Below, in pieces: positions 9,780 through 17,634 of a stretch of DNA of 20,645 nucleotides (positions are counted from its first letter, which is position 1; each line of letters starts with the position of its first letter). The stretch comes from Bacteroidota bacterium (GTDB taxonomy: Bacteria; Bacteroidota; Bacteroidia; Chitinophagales; BACL12): positions 1 to 20,645 of the forward strand of contig JADJJZ010000012.1 of NCBI GenBank assembly GCA_016706255.1, written 5' to 3'. The notes under the pieces are model-generated. The model did no database searches and had not been told where the DNA came from. It worked only from the letters and a program-made list of their open reading frames with translations. A program made the position numbers and the translations under genes.

Positions 9780-10949
9780 ATGAAATTAACTAAAATTGAA
9801 TTCGAAAATTATAAATCATTTAAAGAAAACCAAATTTTAAATTTAAAACCTATTACTATATTAATAGGTAAAAATAATTCTGGTAAAAGTTCAATAATAA
9901 AATTATTAACTTTAATAAACGATAGCTTGAATTCGGAAATTGAAGAGCCTATTCTCTTAGATAACTTAAATTCAAATTTAGGTGGCGAATTTCAGGATTT
10001 GCTACATAAAAATCAACCTTTAAGTGAACTAAAAATAAAATTAGTATTTGAAAATGACATTTCAATAAATATTAATTTAGTATTTAATAGCGAAACTTCA
10101 AATATAATAATTTCTAGATGGGAATATTTAAATAACGATATTAATATCGAAATAAATTACCACCCACAAAATAAATATATTGATAAAGCCGGCAATGGTT
10201 ATTACTTTAAAGGTTTTATTCCTTTTAATTCAAATACCAATAAAGCTGTTATAGAAAAAATAATTCTAAAGCTAGATTATATAGGACCATATAGGCAACT
10301 CCCGAAAAGAGCATACTTTTTAACAGGCCAGCAAAATTTTGAAATACTAGGTTCAAAGGGCCAAAACGCTTACCCTTTGCTGAGTCAAAGTTATCTAAAT
10401 AAAACAAATTTAATATTAGAAACCTCGCAATGGTTCTATAAAAATCTTGGCAATTGGAATATAAAAATAAATGAAATATCAAGAATGCACCATAGTATAA
10501 CCCTAACAAATGAACAAACTAGTACTAATATAGTAGATTCAGGGCAGGGAATAAGTCAAGTTTTACCATTAGTTGTAAGGGCATTCCTACCAACAACAGA
10601 CAACATTATAATAATGGAACAACCTGAATTACATCTTCACCCTGGTGCACATGCTAATTTGGCTGAATTATTTGTAGAAAATGCACTTTTAAGAAACCAA
10701 ACTTATATAGTAGAAACTCATTCTGAATTATTTATTTTAAGGTTACAAAAATTAATTGCAGAGTCGAAATATGGGTTACTCCCTGAAGATGTTGTTATCT
10801 ATTGGGTTGACAATGAAAGTCCTGGTGTTAGTGATATTAACGAAATTTCAATAAATAAAAAAGCACAATTTTCTGATTGGCCTCCTGGTGTTTTTGAAGA
10901 AAATATAGTTGAAATTTCCGAAATTAATAAAATACTAATCAAAAAATAG
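9780..10949 (+). CDS. AAA/ABC-type ATPase of the DUF3696 group, OLD-like
   Basis: A 389-residue ATPase, first gene of a compact three-gene cassette. Visible motifs: Walker A GKNNSGKSS (30-38), an ABC-signature-like VDSGQGISQ (252-260), Walker B with catalytic Glu IIIMEQPELHLHP (277-288, E280), and the H-switch VETHSE (311-316). The C-terminal DWPPGVFEEN (366-375) matches the end of DUF3696-type ATPases. There is no nuclease domain in this chain, unlike full-length OLD or GajA, so any nuclease would have to come from a partner. Related SMC-like ATPases act as sensors or scaffolds in defence modules such as PARIS and Gabija; a defence role here is inference. The next gene starts 7 nt after its stop. 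Very AT-rich, unlike cphA. Confidence 0.85.
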   Translation: MKLTKIEFENYKSFKENQILNLKPITILIGKNNSGKSSIIKLLTLINDSLNSEIEEPILLDNLNSNLGGEFQDLLHKNQPLSELKIKLVFENDISININLVFNSETSNIIISRWEYLNNDINIEINYHPQNKYIDKAGNGYYFKGFIPFNSNTNKAVIEKIILKLDYIGPYRQLPKRAYFLTGQQNFEILGSKGQNAYPLLSQSYLNKTNLILETSQWFYKNLGNWNIKINEISRMHHSITLTNEQTSTNIVDSGQGISQVLPLVVRAFLPTTDNIIIMEQPELHLHPGAHANLAELFVENALLRNQTYIVETHSELFILRLQKLIAESKYGLLPEDVVIYWVDNESPGVSDINEISINKKAQFSDWPPGVFEENIVEISEINKILIKK

Positions 10950-10956
10950 AAAAAAA

Positions 10957-11979
10957 TTGATAATCGTTATTAATCCCGGTATTTTTGAAACAGATGATCC
11001 AAAGTTGTTGCATTCACTTTCAAAATTAATAAAAATTGCAATAGATAACAAAGCACTTTGGGACATCAACAATTGTTTTGATAAATTATATCAAAACGAA
11101 AAACCAATGCTACCCCATAAATTGATGTATTATTTTTCAGAGTATGATAGTGAAAATTTTGATCGTTACATAAAAACACTAATACAAAAATCTTTTCATA
11201 TAACAACGCAACAAACATTTTATTTAAGAACTTTAAAAATAGGATCAAACCAAGATGAAATAACACCTGAATTAGCTATAAAAATTATTTTATCACCAAC
11301 GAAAATAATACTTGAAAATGCAACTAATGATTGGAATTTTATTACTTCGATAATAGTCAAATATAAAAATGACAAATCTAAAAAACAAGTATTTAATTTA
11401 TTACACGAAGCGTTAATTAATGGCAAATTAGAGCCAGAAAACGCCGGTGGTAAATCACAAATTATTGCGCGATTCGATCAATTAAAGAACACAACATACA
11501 ATGAAATCCATCAATATAAATTATTTTGTTTATTTGATAGTGATAAACCGGATCAAAACACTATTCCACCTGAATCTAAAATAATATTAAATTCATTTAT
11601 AGGTAACAAACCTCGCTCAATAGATGACATAATAAACGCAATAAATATCAATGAAACTTTTCATATGTTCTATAAAAGAGAACTTGAAAATTATATGCCG
11701 CAAGAAATTATTACTAACTTTTACTCACTCAAAGACGAAGGATTTAATAATTTAACAAATCAAGAATACGACTTCATAGATCTAGAAGCATTATTAAAAC
11801 CAGTAAAAATAAACAGTTTTAAAAATACTTTTTCAAAATTGTTCATGGAAAATTTCAATAAAGAACTTTTAGAATCCAGATGCAACCACCACTTGATTCA
11901 ATCAAATTTACCGAACGATACTTTGGAAGAAATTAGCGAAATAAAAGTTATCTTACAAAAACTAGCCAAATTTATTTAA
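10957..11979 (+). CDS. Unrecognised protein with TOPRIM-like motifs, candidate effector
   Basis: Begins at a TTG (10957) 7 nt after the ATPase stop; no in-frame ATG gives a better start. 340 residues. Most of it is unfamiliar, but residues 110-250 carry the order of motifs seen in TOPRIM-type nucleases of the OLD/DUF4435 kind: hydrophobic strand plus Glu (SPTKIILENATNDWNFI, E120, with D125), a GGK (164-166), hydrophobic strand plus DxD (KLFCLFDSDK, D194 and D196), then RELENYMP (241-248), like the ENY block after the TOPRIM core in related proteins. The Gly that usually follows the Glu is Asn here. The N-terminal 100 residues and C-terminal 90 are helical and unassigned. In PARIS, a TOPRIM-like AriB is the effector paired with an ATPase; the same role here is inference. 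Its stop is followed after 1 nt by the next ATG, suggesting translational coupling. Confidence 0.6.
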   Translation: MIIVINPGIFETDDPKLLHSLSKLIKIAIDNKALWDINNCFDKLYQNEKPMLPHKLMYYFSEYDSENFDRYIKTLIQKSFHITTQQTFYLRTLKIGSNQDEITPELAIKIILSPTKIILENATNDWNFITSIIVKYKNDKSKKQVFNLLHEALINGKLEPENAGGKSQIIARFDQLKNTTYNEIHQYKLFCLFDSDKPDQNTIPPESKIILNSFIGNKPRSIDDIINAININETFHMFYKRELENYMPQEIITNFYSLKDEGFNNLTNQEYDFIDLEALLKPVKINSFKNTFSKLFMENFNKELLESRCNHHLIQSNLPNDTLEEISEIKVILQKLAKFI

Positions 11980-11980
11980 G

Positions 11981-13576
11981 ATGGAAAATAAAATTTTAGT
12001 TAAGCCCGATAAGTCACGTTTAACAACATTGATTGAAACAATTAAAAATGGTGAAATTCAAGTTCCAGTTTTCCAAAGAGATTTTGTTTGGAAACCAGAG
12101 CAAATAAAAGATTTATTTGATAGCATATTAAAGGGCTATCCAATTGGAAGCTTGTTGCTATGGAATCCCGATGTTAAATTTAAAATAAAGACACAAATTG
12201 GTCCGTATAAAATAAAATCAAATCCCAAAAATTTATACTATGTATTGGATGGGTATCAAAGGATAACAAGTTTATTTAGCTCCCTGGTTAACCCAAAAGA
12301 TGTGCCTGGTGAAGTAAGTGTGAAAGAAGTTTTAAAATACACAATCCTGTTTAACGCCAAAGAAAATGAATTTACTATAAATCAAAACAATAAAGACAAT
12401 TATTACATACAACCATTTCAACTAATCAATACTTTTGAATACTTAAATCTAGTAACAAAAATTAATAGTGATGCTAATTTAGATTTAACAACCAAAAACA
12501 AAATAATATCAAATCTAAATAATCTAAGCAAGGTTCTATATGAGTACGAAGTCCCATATATTGAAATTAAAGGAGGCGACATTAGAAGTGCTGTTGAAAT
12601 TTTTTCTAGAATCAATAGCACTGGCACTGAAATATCACAGGATTTTATGCTTTCTGCATTAGCATATAATGAAAAATCTGGTTTTCTATTAAGCAATGAA
12701 ATAACAAAATTCATAGAGGATCTTGACAAATACAATTTCCATAATTTAAAACGTGATACTGTATTAAATTGCATAGCAAGTGCAACCAATAAAATATATT
12801 TTGATGTCAAAATTGAAGAACTGTTAAAGCTAGAAATTCAAGAAGTAGTTGCTGAAACTTTTAAAAATATTAATATCGCAATAGAATTTTTGTATAAACA
12901 CTTAAAAATTATAGATTACAAATTTTTACCATATCCAACTCAATTAATTTTCATTACCGAATTCTTCAAAATTAACCAACACCCTAGTCAAACCGATTTG
13001 CAGAATTTAGAATCTTGGTTCTGGATAACTTCCTACTCAAACTATTTTACCACATATTCATTAAGTCAACAGCGTTTATCATTTATAATTTTTAAAGATT
13101 TTGCAAAAGGTTTGCATCCTACCGGAATTTACAAAGCCACTCCTGATTATAAATTTACTGCCTTGGAATTTCCGAATAAAATTAATTTAAATAGTGTAAG
13201 GACTAAAACTCTTATTCTTTTCATATTAAACCAAACATACCCCTTTATTTTAGACGATGAAAATAAATATATTTATAATGAAAAAACAATTAGTGGAAAA
13301 AAGGATCGCCGTCCAGGTAATATTCTACTAACACTTAAAAACGATTCCTTAGAGATTGCAAAATTTGATTTAATTGATTATTTAAGCGAAGATGTTTTTT
13401 CTAAAGTTGTAAAATTTTCCTTCCCAAACAATTACAATAAAGAAGATACAGGGCACATGTTGGAAGAGTTTATTTCTGATCGAAATAATACTATAAGTGA
13501 CCTAGAATCTCTATTTATTAAAAGCTTCGAAGATTTGGCACTAACCTACAACATATCTTTCAGAGATGAATATTAA
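11981..13576 (+). CDS. DUF262 (GmrSD N-terminal-like) protein
   Basis: 531 residues. The N-terminal DUF262 domain (ParB/Srx-like fold, as in the GmrS part of type IV restriction enzymes and SspE) shows QVPVFQRDFVW (27-37), KGYPIGSLLLW (51-61), VLDGYQRITSL (88-98) and FSRINSTGTEIS (208-219). In most relatives the third motif is DGQQRLTxL; here the first Gln is Tyr. The family often hydrolyses NTPs and acts on modified phage DNA. I see no HNH (DUF1524) nuclease motif in the C-terminal half, which is instead of the longer type with RTKTLILFIL (400s) and an Asp/Lys-rich tail. It starts 1 nt after the previous stop, so the three genes look like one operon. Whether it senses, regulates or cuts cannot be told from sequence. 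Confidence 0.85.
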   Translation: MENKILVKPDKSRLTTLIETIKNGEIQVPVFQRDFVWKPEQIKDLFDSILKGYPIGSLLLWNPDVKFKIKTQIGPYKIKSNPKNLYYVLDGYQRITSLFSSLVNPKDVPGEVSVKEVLKYTILFNAKENEFTINQNNKDNYYIQPFQLINTFEYLNLVTKINSDANLDLTTKNKIISNLNNLSKVLYEYEVPYIEIKGGDIRSAVEIFSRINSTGTEISQDFMLSALAYNEKSGFLLSNEITKFIEDLDKYNFHNLKRDTVLNCIASATNKIYFDVKIEELLKLEIQEVVAETFKNINIAIEFLYKHLKIIDYKFLPYPTQLIFITEFFKINQHPSQTDLQNLESWFWITSYSNYFTTYSLSQQRLSFIIFKDFAKGLHPTGIYKATPDYKFTALEFPNKINLNSVRTKTLILFILNQTYPFILDDENKYIYNEKTISGKKDRRPGNILLTLKNDSLEIAKFDLIDYLSEDVFSKVVKFSFPNNYNKEDTGHMLEEFISDRNNTISDLESLFIKSFEDLALTYNISFRDEY

Positions 13577-13853
13577 TTAGATTAGTATACAACTTTTTTT
13601 TCGCAGGGTTGTGCCGGAATAAATATTTTTTATTGAGGCTAGAACACTGCGTGGACAGTAGATTAATGCGAAGCATACCCCAAATGCATCATTCAAATGG
13701 TTGATGTGTATTGATGTAAATGTTAAAAATTAATGTGAAGTGTCAATCAGAAATTAAACCTCTTCATTATCAATAACATATGTAGAAATACTTGAAAATT
13801 TCAACATTTTACTTGTAAATAAATATATAATTCCCTAGCTTTAAATAGAATAT

Positions 13854-14047
13854 CGGGTCTCCGAAAGAACCCGTATGCAAAAACAGAAGAAGAGAAAATT
13901 GTAAATGGTTCCAGTTGGTCGTCCGATGCAGCGCATCGTGTCCGTTCTGCCCTGATTGCAAAAGTCCTTCAAATTGTACGGTATTCAGAGATGAATACGT
14001 TTAAACTGCATTACATGTTCCACCCACTCCGAAAGGAGTGGGTTTTT
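13854..14047 (+). ncRNA. Possible structured leader or small RNA
   Basis: Stems in order: CGGGT/ACCCG (13854-13873), CGATGC-AGC-GCATCG (13924-13938), GTATTCA-GAGA-TGAATAC (13981-13998) and CCCACTCC-GAAA-GGAGTGGG (14023-14042) followed by five T. The order of stems ending in a terminator suits a small RNA or an attenuator upstream of the 751-residue gene. No known RNA family is recognised, and the first stem is weak. Confidence 0.3.
14023..14047 (+). terminator. Intrinsic terminator before the 751-residue gene
   Basis: A perfect 8-bp stem, CCCACTCC/GGAGTGGG, with a GAAA tetraloop, then TTTTT. It ends 13 nt before the ATG at 14061, so it either closes transcription from the left or regulates the gene on the right. 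Confidence 0.8.
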
Positions 14048-14060
14048 AAACCTTAAAACT

Positions 14061-16316
14061 ATGGCCAATCACGCCGGATTTGGAGGAGTGCTTACAATCA
14101 GCACCACATTTGCGCAGCAAATTTTGCATGCTTATTACAGTAGCGATAATGTTACGCCAATATTACAGTCTGAAAGCCCGCTTAAATTATTAGCCAAAAC
14201 AGATAATAACAATATCCCCTTGCCTGATCGGTATTTGTCGTACGACTTATTTATGGCAGAACCCATCCTTGATTTTACACCTAGAGAGGATGATAAAATA
14301 TCCATTTTTATTCGGTTGAGCGGAACCTTAACTTTTTCGACAGACCCCGAATCCGCTTTACCAACAATTGATAGTAATGTTCAAATAGATTTTACCATTC
14401 CGGCTAATGTGCGCACATTTGATAATGGCGAACAAATTTCATTTGGCATTAAATTCGACAGCTGCTTTATTGAAACTTACCAGGCCAAAGTTTTTAATGG
14501 TACAGATCCGAAAACTGATTATTTATTTGATGTAAATGTCGATTTAAAAAGTTTTATTCAATTGGCAATCTTTGGATTAGATACATCTACTTGGCGCATT
14601 ACGCCACCGGGCTTTGATGAAATAAAATCGCTGGGATTAAGTGTCTCGGAATTTCCGGAAATTAAATTGTTTGATGTTGCATTAACAATTGCCATTGATG
14701 TTGTAGGTGAAACCAGCGGTAATCAGGATTTTTTGATTGACCTGCTGAACAGTTCACTAGAAAAAGGATATATCACCACTTTTAGTGATACTATTCATCA
14801 ATTTGATGATGAATATGGTGAACCTATTTACGATACCGGCTTCACGGCAACAACAAAACGACAAGCAGGACCACATAATTTATGTCAAATAGCATTTTCA
14901 GTAAATGGTACAATTATCAATATGTTATATGAAGGTGTATGGCGACAATTGATATTGGATGCATTTGAAGCGCAAAAGGCACAAGAAATTGCTGACGCGC
15001 TTGCAGAGGCTTTGGAAAAAAATGAAGATTATGATGAACCTGATATTGCCAATATTGAAATTACAGATATCAACCTGTCGCTCGAGGACAGCCATATTTT
15101 TGTTTCGGGTGATGCAGATTATAGTGGCATTGGTGTTTCATTTAGCTTTAGTATTCGGGTGGTAAAAATAAATGTTGATGGTTCAACACAATTTGTTTAT
15201 GATAATCAACATATGAATGGTATGCGTGGTGAAGTGTTTGATGTTGATATTAATTTACCTGGATGGGTGGTGTTTTTACAAGCATTAGTCGGTACATTGG
15301 GAATTGTATTAGCACCATTTACAGGTATGATCAGTGCACTTATTGCATTAATGCTTGAAGTTACCATCGGTGCAATTTTAACAAATGTAACAGAAAATGC
15401 TGAAGGTGATATCAAAAATGATATTATGAATCAACTTGCATCATTCAACAGCACATTTACTTTTACATTGCCAAATACGGAAAGCCCGGAAATCACTGTG
15501 CGGCCAAATGATATTGTAGTGAAAGCCAATGGCTTATCTACATGGTTTACCGCAACAGTTGATTATGGAAAATATACTGAACTCATTATTTCAGGTAATA
15601 ATAATTCAACAATTTGGTCAGTACATAACCGCAATCCAATCGTAATAAAATTCAGTGCACCCGAGGGACTTTATCATCCGGATGATGAAATGGTAAAAAT
15701 TCGCTGGACCGTTTTTGCAGAGCATACAGGAAATAAAATTATTGAAACGGATGAACCAATCAAAAGAAAATTATTATCTACACATATTCCAACCCATTGT
15801 AAAATTGACCACGCCAAAACGGAGTGGGATGCTTTTGAAAAATATATCGTTCGTTGTCGTGTTTACAGACCCTGGGGTGTAACTACACAAGAAATATATT
15901 ACAAAGAAATTGTCATCACCATTGCAGATCGCCTGCATCGTGATCAACCTTATGTGCGTTGGGAAACAGCAGTTTTTTATAAAGGGTATACAGCTAAATT
16001 AAAAGATGAAAACCGACAACCTTTAGGATGGGTAAATGAAAAACGAAAATCACAAATACACAAAACCGACCCGGATGAACGCTGTCGATATGCAGATGGT
16101 TACACAACCAAACTGACAAAAGATGATTTAACATATTTGGACAATTTGCCGTTTGCTGAAGCTGATTTAAAATTACATCTAAATGAAATTTGCGAATTTT
16201 GCTTTTTTGGCGGACCTGATAAAGTAAATCCTAAACCTAAAATTCCAAAAGACGAAGCTCCGGGGAAAAAACCGCATGTGCCTGATCATTTTAAAAAGAA
16301 AAAGCCGTTTCATTGA
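14061..16316 (+). CDS. 751-residue protein of unknown function with internal hydrophobic segment
   Basis: Not recognised. No signal peptide: it starts MANHAGFGGVLTISTTFAQQ. Residues 1-300 are strand-rich with many acidic residues (SGTLTFSTD, VQIDFTIP, ISFGIKFD). A short Ala/Glu-rich helical linker follows (AQEIADALAEALEKNEDYDE, about 312-331), then a second strand-rich part (INLSLEDSHIFVSGDADYSG). The segment 402-440 is nearly all hydrophobic (WVVFLQALVGTLGIVLAPF and on to GAIL), enough for one or two membrane passes or an insertion loop. The rest (about 450-700) is strand-rich, with a Cys-containing stretch (ICEFCFFGG) and a Lys/Pro-rich tail. The layout of long lipid-binding-like strands plus a hydrophobic insert could suit a TULIP/P47-like or pore-forming protein; this is speculation. 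Frame intact. Confidence 0.75.
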   Translation: MANHAGFGGVLTISTTFAQQILHAYYSSDNVTPILQSESPLKLLAKTDNNNIPLPDRYLSYDLFMAEPILDFTPREDDKISIFIRLSGTLTFSTDPESALPTIDSNVQIDFTIPANVRTFDNGEQISFGIKFDSCFIETYQAKVFNGTDPKTDYLFDVNVDLKSFIQLAIFGLDTSTWRITPPGFDEIKSLGLSVSEFPEIKLFDVALTIAIDVVGETSGNQDFLIDLLNSSLEKGYITTFSDTIHQFDDEYGEPIYDTGFTATTKRQAGPHNLCQIAFSVNGTIINMLYEGVWRQLILDAFEAQKAQEIADALAEALEKNEDYDEPDIANIEITDINLSLEDSHIFVSGDADYSGIGVSFSFSIRVVKINVDGSTQFVYDNQHMNGMRGEVFDVDINLPGWVVFLQALVGTLGIVLAPFTGMISALIALMLEVTIGAILTNVTENAEGDIKNDIMNQLASFNSTFTFTLPNTESPEITVRPNDIVVKANGLSTWFTATVDYGKYTELIISGNNNSTIWSVHNRNPIVIKFSAPEGLYHPDDEMVKIRWTVFAEHTGNKIIETDEPIKRKLLSTHIPTHCKIDHAKTEWDAFEKYIVRCRVYRPWGVTTQEIYYKEIVITIADRLHRDQPYVRWETAVFYKGYTAKLKDENRQPLGWVNEKRKSQIHKTDPDERCRYADGYTTKLTKDDLTYLDNLPFAEADLKLHLNEICEFCFFGGPDKVNPKPKIPKDEAPGKKPHVPDHFKKKKPFH

Positions 16317-16665
16317 GTTTATACTACGGATTTCTATAATTCTAAATTTATTGCAAAATCGGCAACCTCAAGTAATCCAATCACTTAAATAAGATGTGAT
16401 TTTTCAATCAAAATGAGCAATTGTCCTATGGATGTAGGGACGAATTGCATGCGTCCTTACGTCCATAGGACAATTGCGACTGGGTAAGACAATTCCTATT
16501 TTAGTCGAATTGATCATTAAAATTAAATTACAATCCAACCAAGGTTGTAAAGTTGTGAACCCAGTGATGTCCGAGCAGGGTTCTTACACCTTAAAAAAAT
16601 AAACAAACCGTAAAACCCTGCGATATTTAGAATACAAAAATTTGATGGATTAATTTATAGTAAAA
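16317..16665. other. Intergenic region with palindrome copy 3
   Basis: About 350 bp. Apart from the palindrome at 16417-16477 I see no gene and no terminator; GTGAACCCAG...GGGTTC near 16554-16582 could form a weak hairpin. Confidence 0.6.
16417..16477. repeat. Palindromic element, copy 3 (inverted)
   Basis: Arms of 26 nt (16417-16442 and 16452-16477) differ from perfect complementarity at two sites, both G-U compatible, around a 9-nt centre AATTGCATG. The reverse complement of its core, GGACGCATGCAATTCGTCC, is one base different from the core of copy 1 at 6116-6168. The outer arms differ between copies but pair within each. Confidence 0.85.
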
Positions 16666-17577
16666 TTGTCCCCATGTTTTACAATTAATACTTTGCCTTT
16701 CCCGTTATTACAAAAACCCAAATTGAAATCATTTTTTATCCTGCTTGCATTTGCGTCGTTGGTGACAACTGTTTTTCTTAAAAAGGACAACCCAACGATT
16801 ATCGCGCAGAACTCAGCCCGGTTTCCTGTTGTTCTTAATAAATATTTGCGCAATCCTGATACTATCCATTATTTTGAAAGCAATGATTTAATGAACTCAT
16901 TGCCTATATACATGGGAAAGCACCGTATTAGCGACACTATTCTACTTCAAAAGCCTGAAGATTATTTCATTGAGGGAACTCCAAGAAACGATCTGATTAA
17001 AAGTGACAAAACTTATGATAGCCTTGATTTTAGTGGTTTAGAAATTGTTGCTGATTATGGAACAACTATTCCAATGAGGTATAGAAATAAAGTAATTGAT
17101 AAGAGGAGCCAAATATATGCATACTTCCCTGTATATATTTTAAATAATAATGAAACAGAAAAGTATTTAAACTACGAATCAATTTATGCAAAAGGGCTCC
17201 AATTGAAAGATGCTCTTTTTTTTGAACCAATCGAATTTTTCGATGTTCAGGCGACTTGTTTTGACATGAATTATTTTATAAAATTATTACCGGGTGAGTT
17301 TGTTTTAGTATTATTTAAAAAATATCAGGGAGATACAAAAGGCCCTTTGCGCATCATGATAAAAAACTCAGGTAGTACATTGTATAGTGCGCCTTTTAAT
17401 GCAAGTTATAATAAATCACAAATAAATTTTGGTGCAAATTATGAGAAAGTGATAAAACCAAATCCTAATACCTTGAGTAATATATATCGTTATTTCTTAG
17501 GCCGCATTCCACAAAAGTTTTTAATACCGAACTCACAATATCAGGTATCTCCTGAAATATTACACCACCAGTTTTAG
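16666..17577 (+). CDS. Membrane-anchored or exported protein of unknown function
   Basis: 303 residues from TTG 16666. A second in-frame TTG at 16723 gives a more natural start (284 residues, LKSFFILLAFASLVTTVFLK at the N-terminus), and I prefer it: the hydrophobic stretch then sits at the very start as a signal anchor or uncleaved leader. The rest is strand-rich and soluble-looking, with DYFIEGTPRNDLIKSDKTYD, the stretch LDFSGLEIVADYGTTIPMRY and YFLGRIPQKFLIPNSQ. No family or catalytic motif recognised. No ATG near the start. Same strand as xseA, 57 bp upstream, but with no sign of a functional link. Confidence 0.65.
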   Translation: MSPCFTINTLPFPLLQKPKLKSFFILLAFASLVTTVFLKKDNPTIIAQNSARFPVVLNKYLRNPDTIHYFESNDLMNSLPIYMGKHRISDTILLQKPEDYFIEGTPRNDLIKSDKTYDSLDFSGLEIVADYGTTIPMRYRNKVIDKRSQIYAYFPVYILNNNETEKYLNYESIYAKGLQLKDALFFEPIEFFDVQATCFDMNYFIKLLPGEFVLVLFKKYQGDTKGPLRIMIKNSGSTLYSAPFNASYNKSQINFGANYEKVIKPNPNTLSNIYRYFLGRIPQKFLIPNSQYQVSPEILHHQF

Positions 17578-17634
17578 CATTTCTCTTTTTTCCTGCACAT
17601 TTTCCTTACCTTAGCAGGTCAACTTTGCAGCAAC

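Larger units (their letters stand above)
13577..14060. other. Intergenic region with a hairpin series
   Basis: About 480 bp. The left half (13577-13850) is AT-rich with nothing I can name. The right half (13854-14047) has four successive hairpins, the last an intrinsic terminator. Two overlapping frames stay open here without any usable start codon: one to 14056 containing NPYAKTEEEKIVNGSSWSSD, and one to 14004 containing RCSASCPFCPDCKSPSNC. Either could be a decayed gene end; neither is annotated as a gene. Confidence 0.5.

Noticed and set aside
9780..11979. Direct naming of the first two cassette genes as PARIS or Gabija
   Set aside because: The ATPase lacks the fused TOPRIM of GajA and there is no UvrD-like GajB. 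The middle protein resembles AriB only in motif order, and a third DUF262 gene is present, so a known name would over-claim.
12418..12810. 130-codon minus-strand frame inside the DUF262 gene
   Set aside because: It is antisense to a gene with clear family motifs and shows no motif of its own.
9749..13719. Possible attachment-site repeat flanking the cassette (TGTGCATTGATGAAA at 9749 and TGTGTATTGATGTAA at 13705)
   Set aside because: 13 of 15 matches in AT-rich DNA is weak, and there is no integrase or tRNA in the window. Kept only as a note for comparison with cassette-free relatives.
13842..14004. Small Cys-rich protein (RCSASCPFCPDCKSPSNC)
   Set aside because: No ATG, GTG or suitably placed TTG starts the frame, a second frame is open over the same bases, and the DNA is better explained by hairpins.
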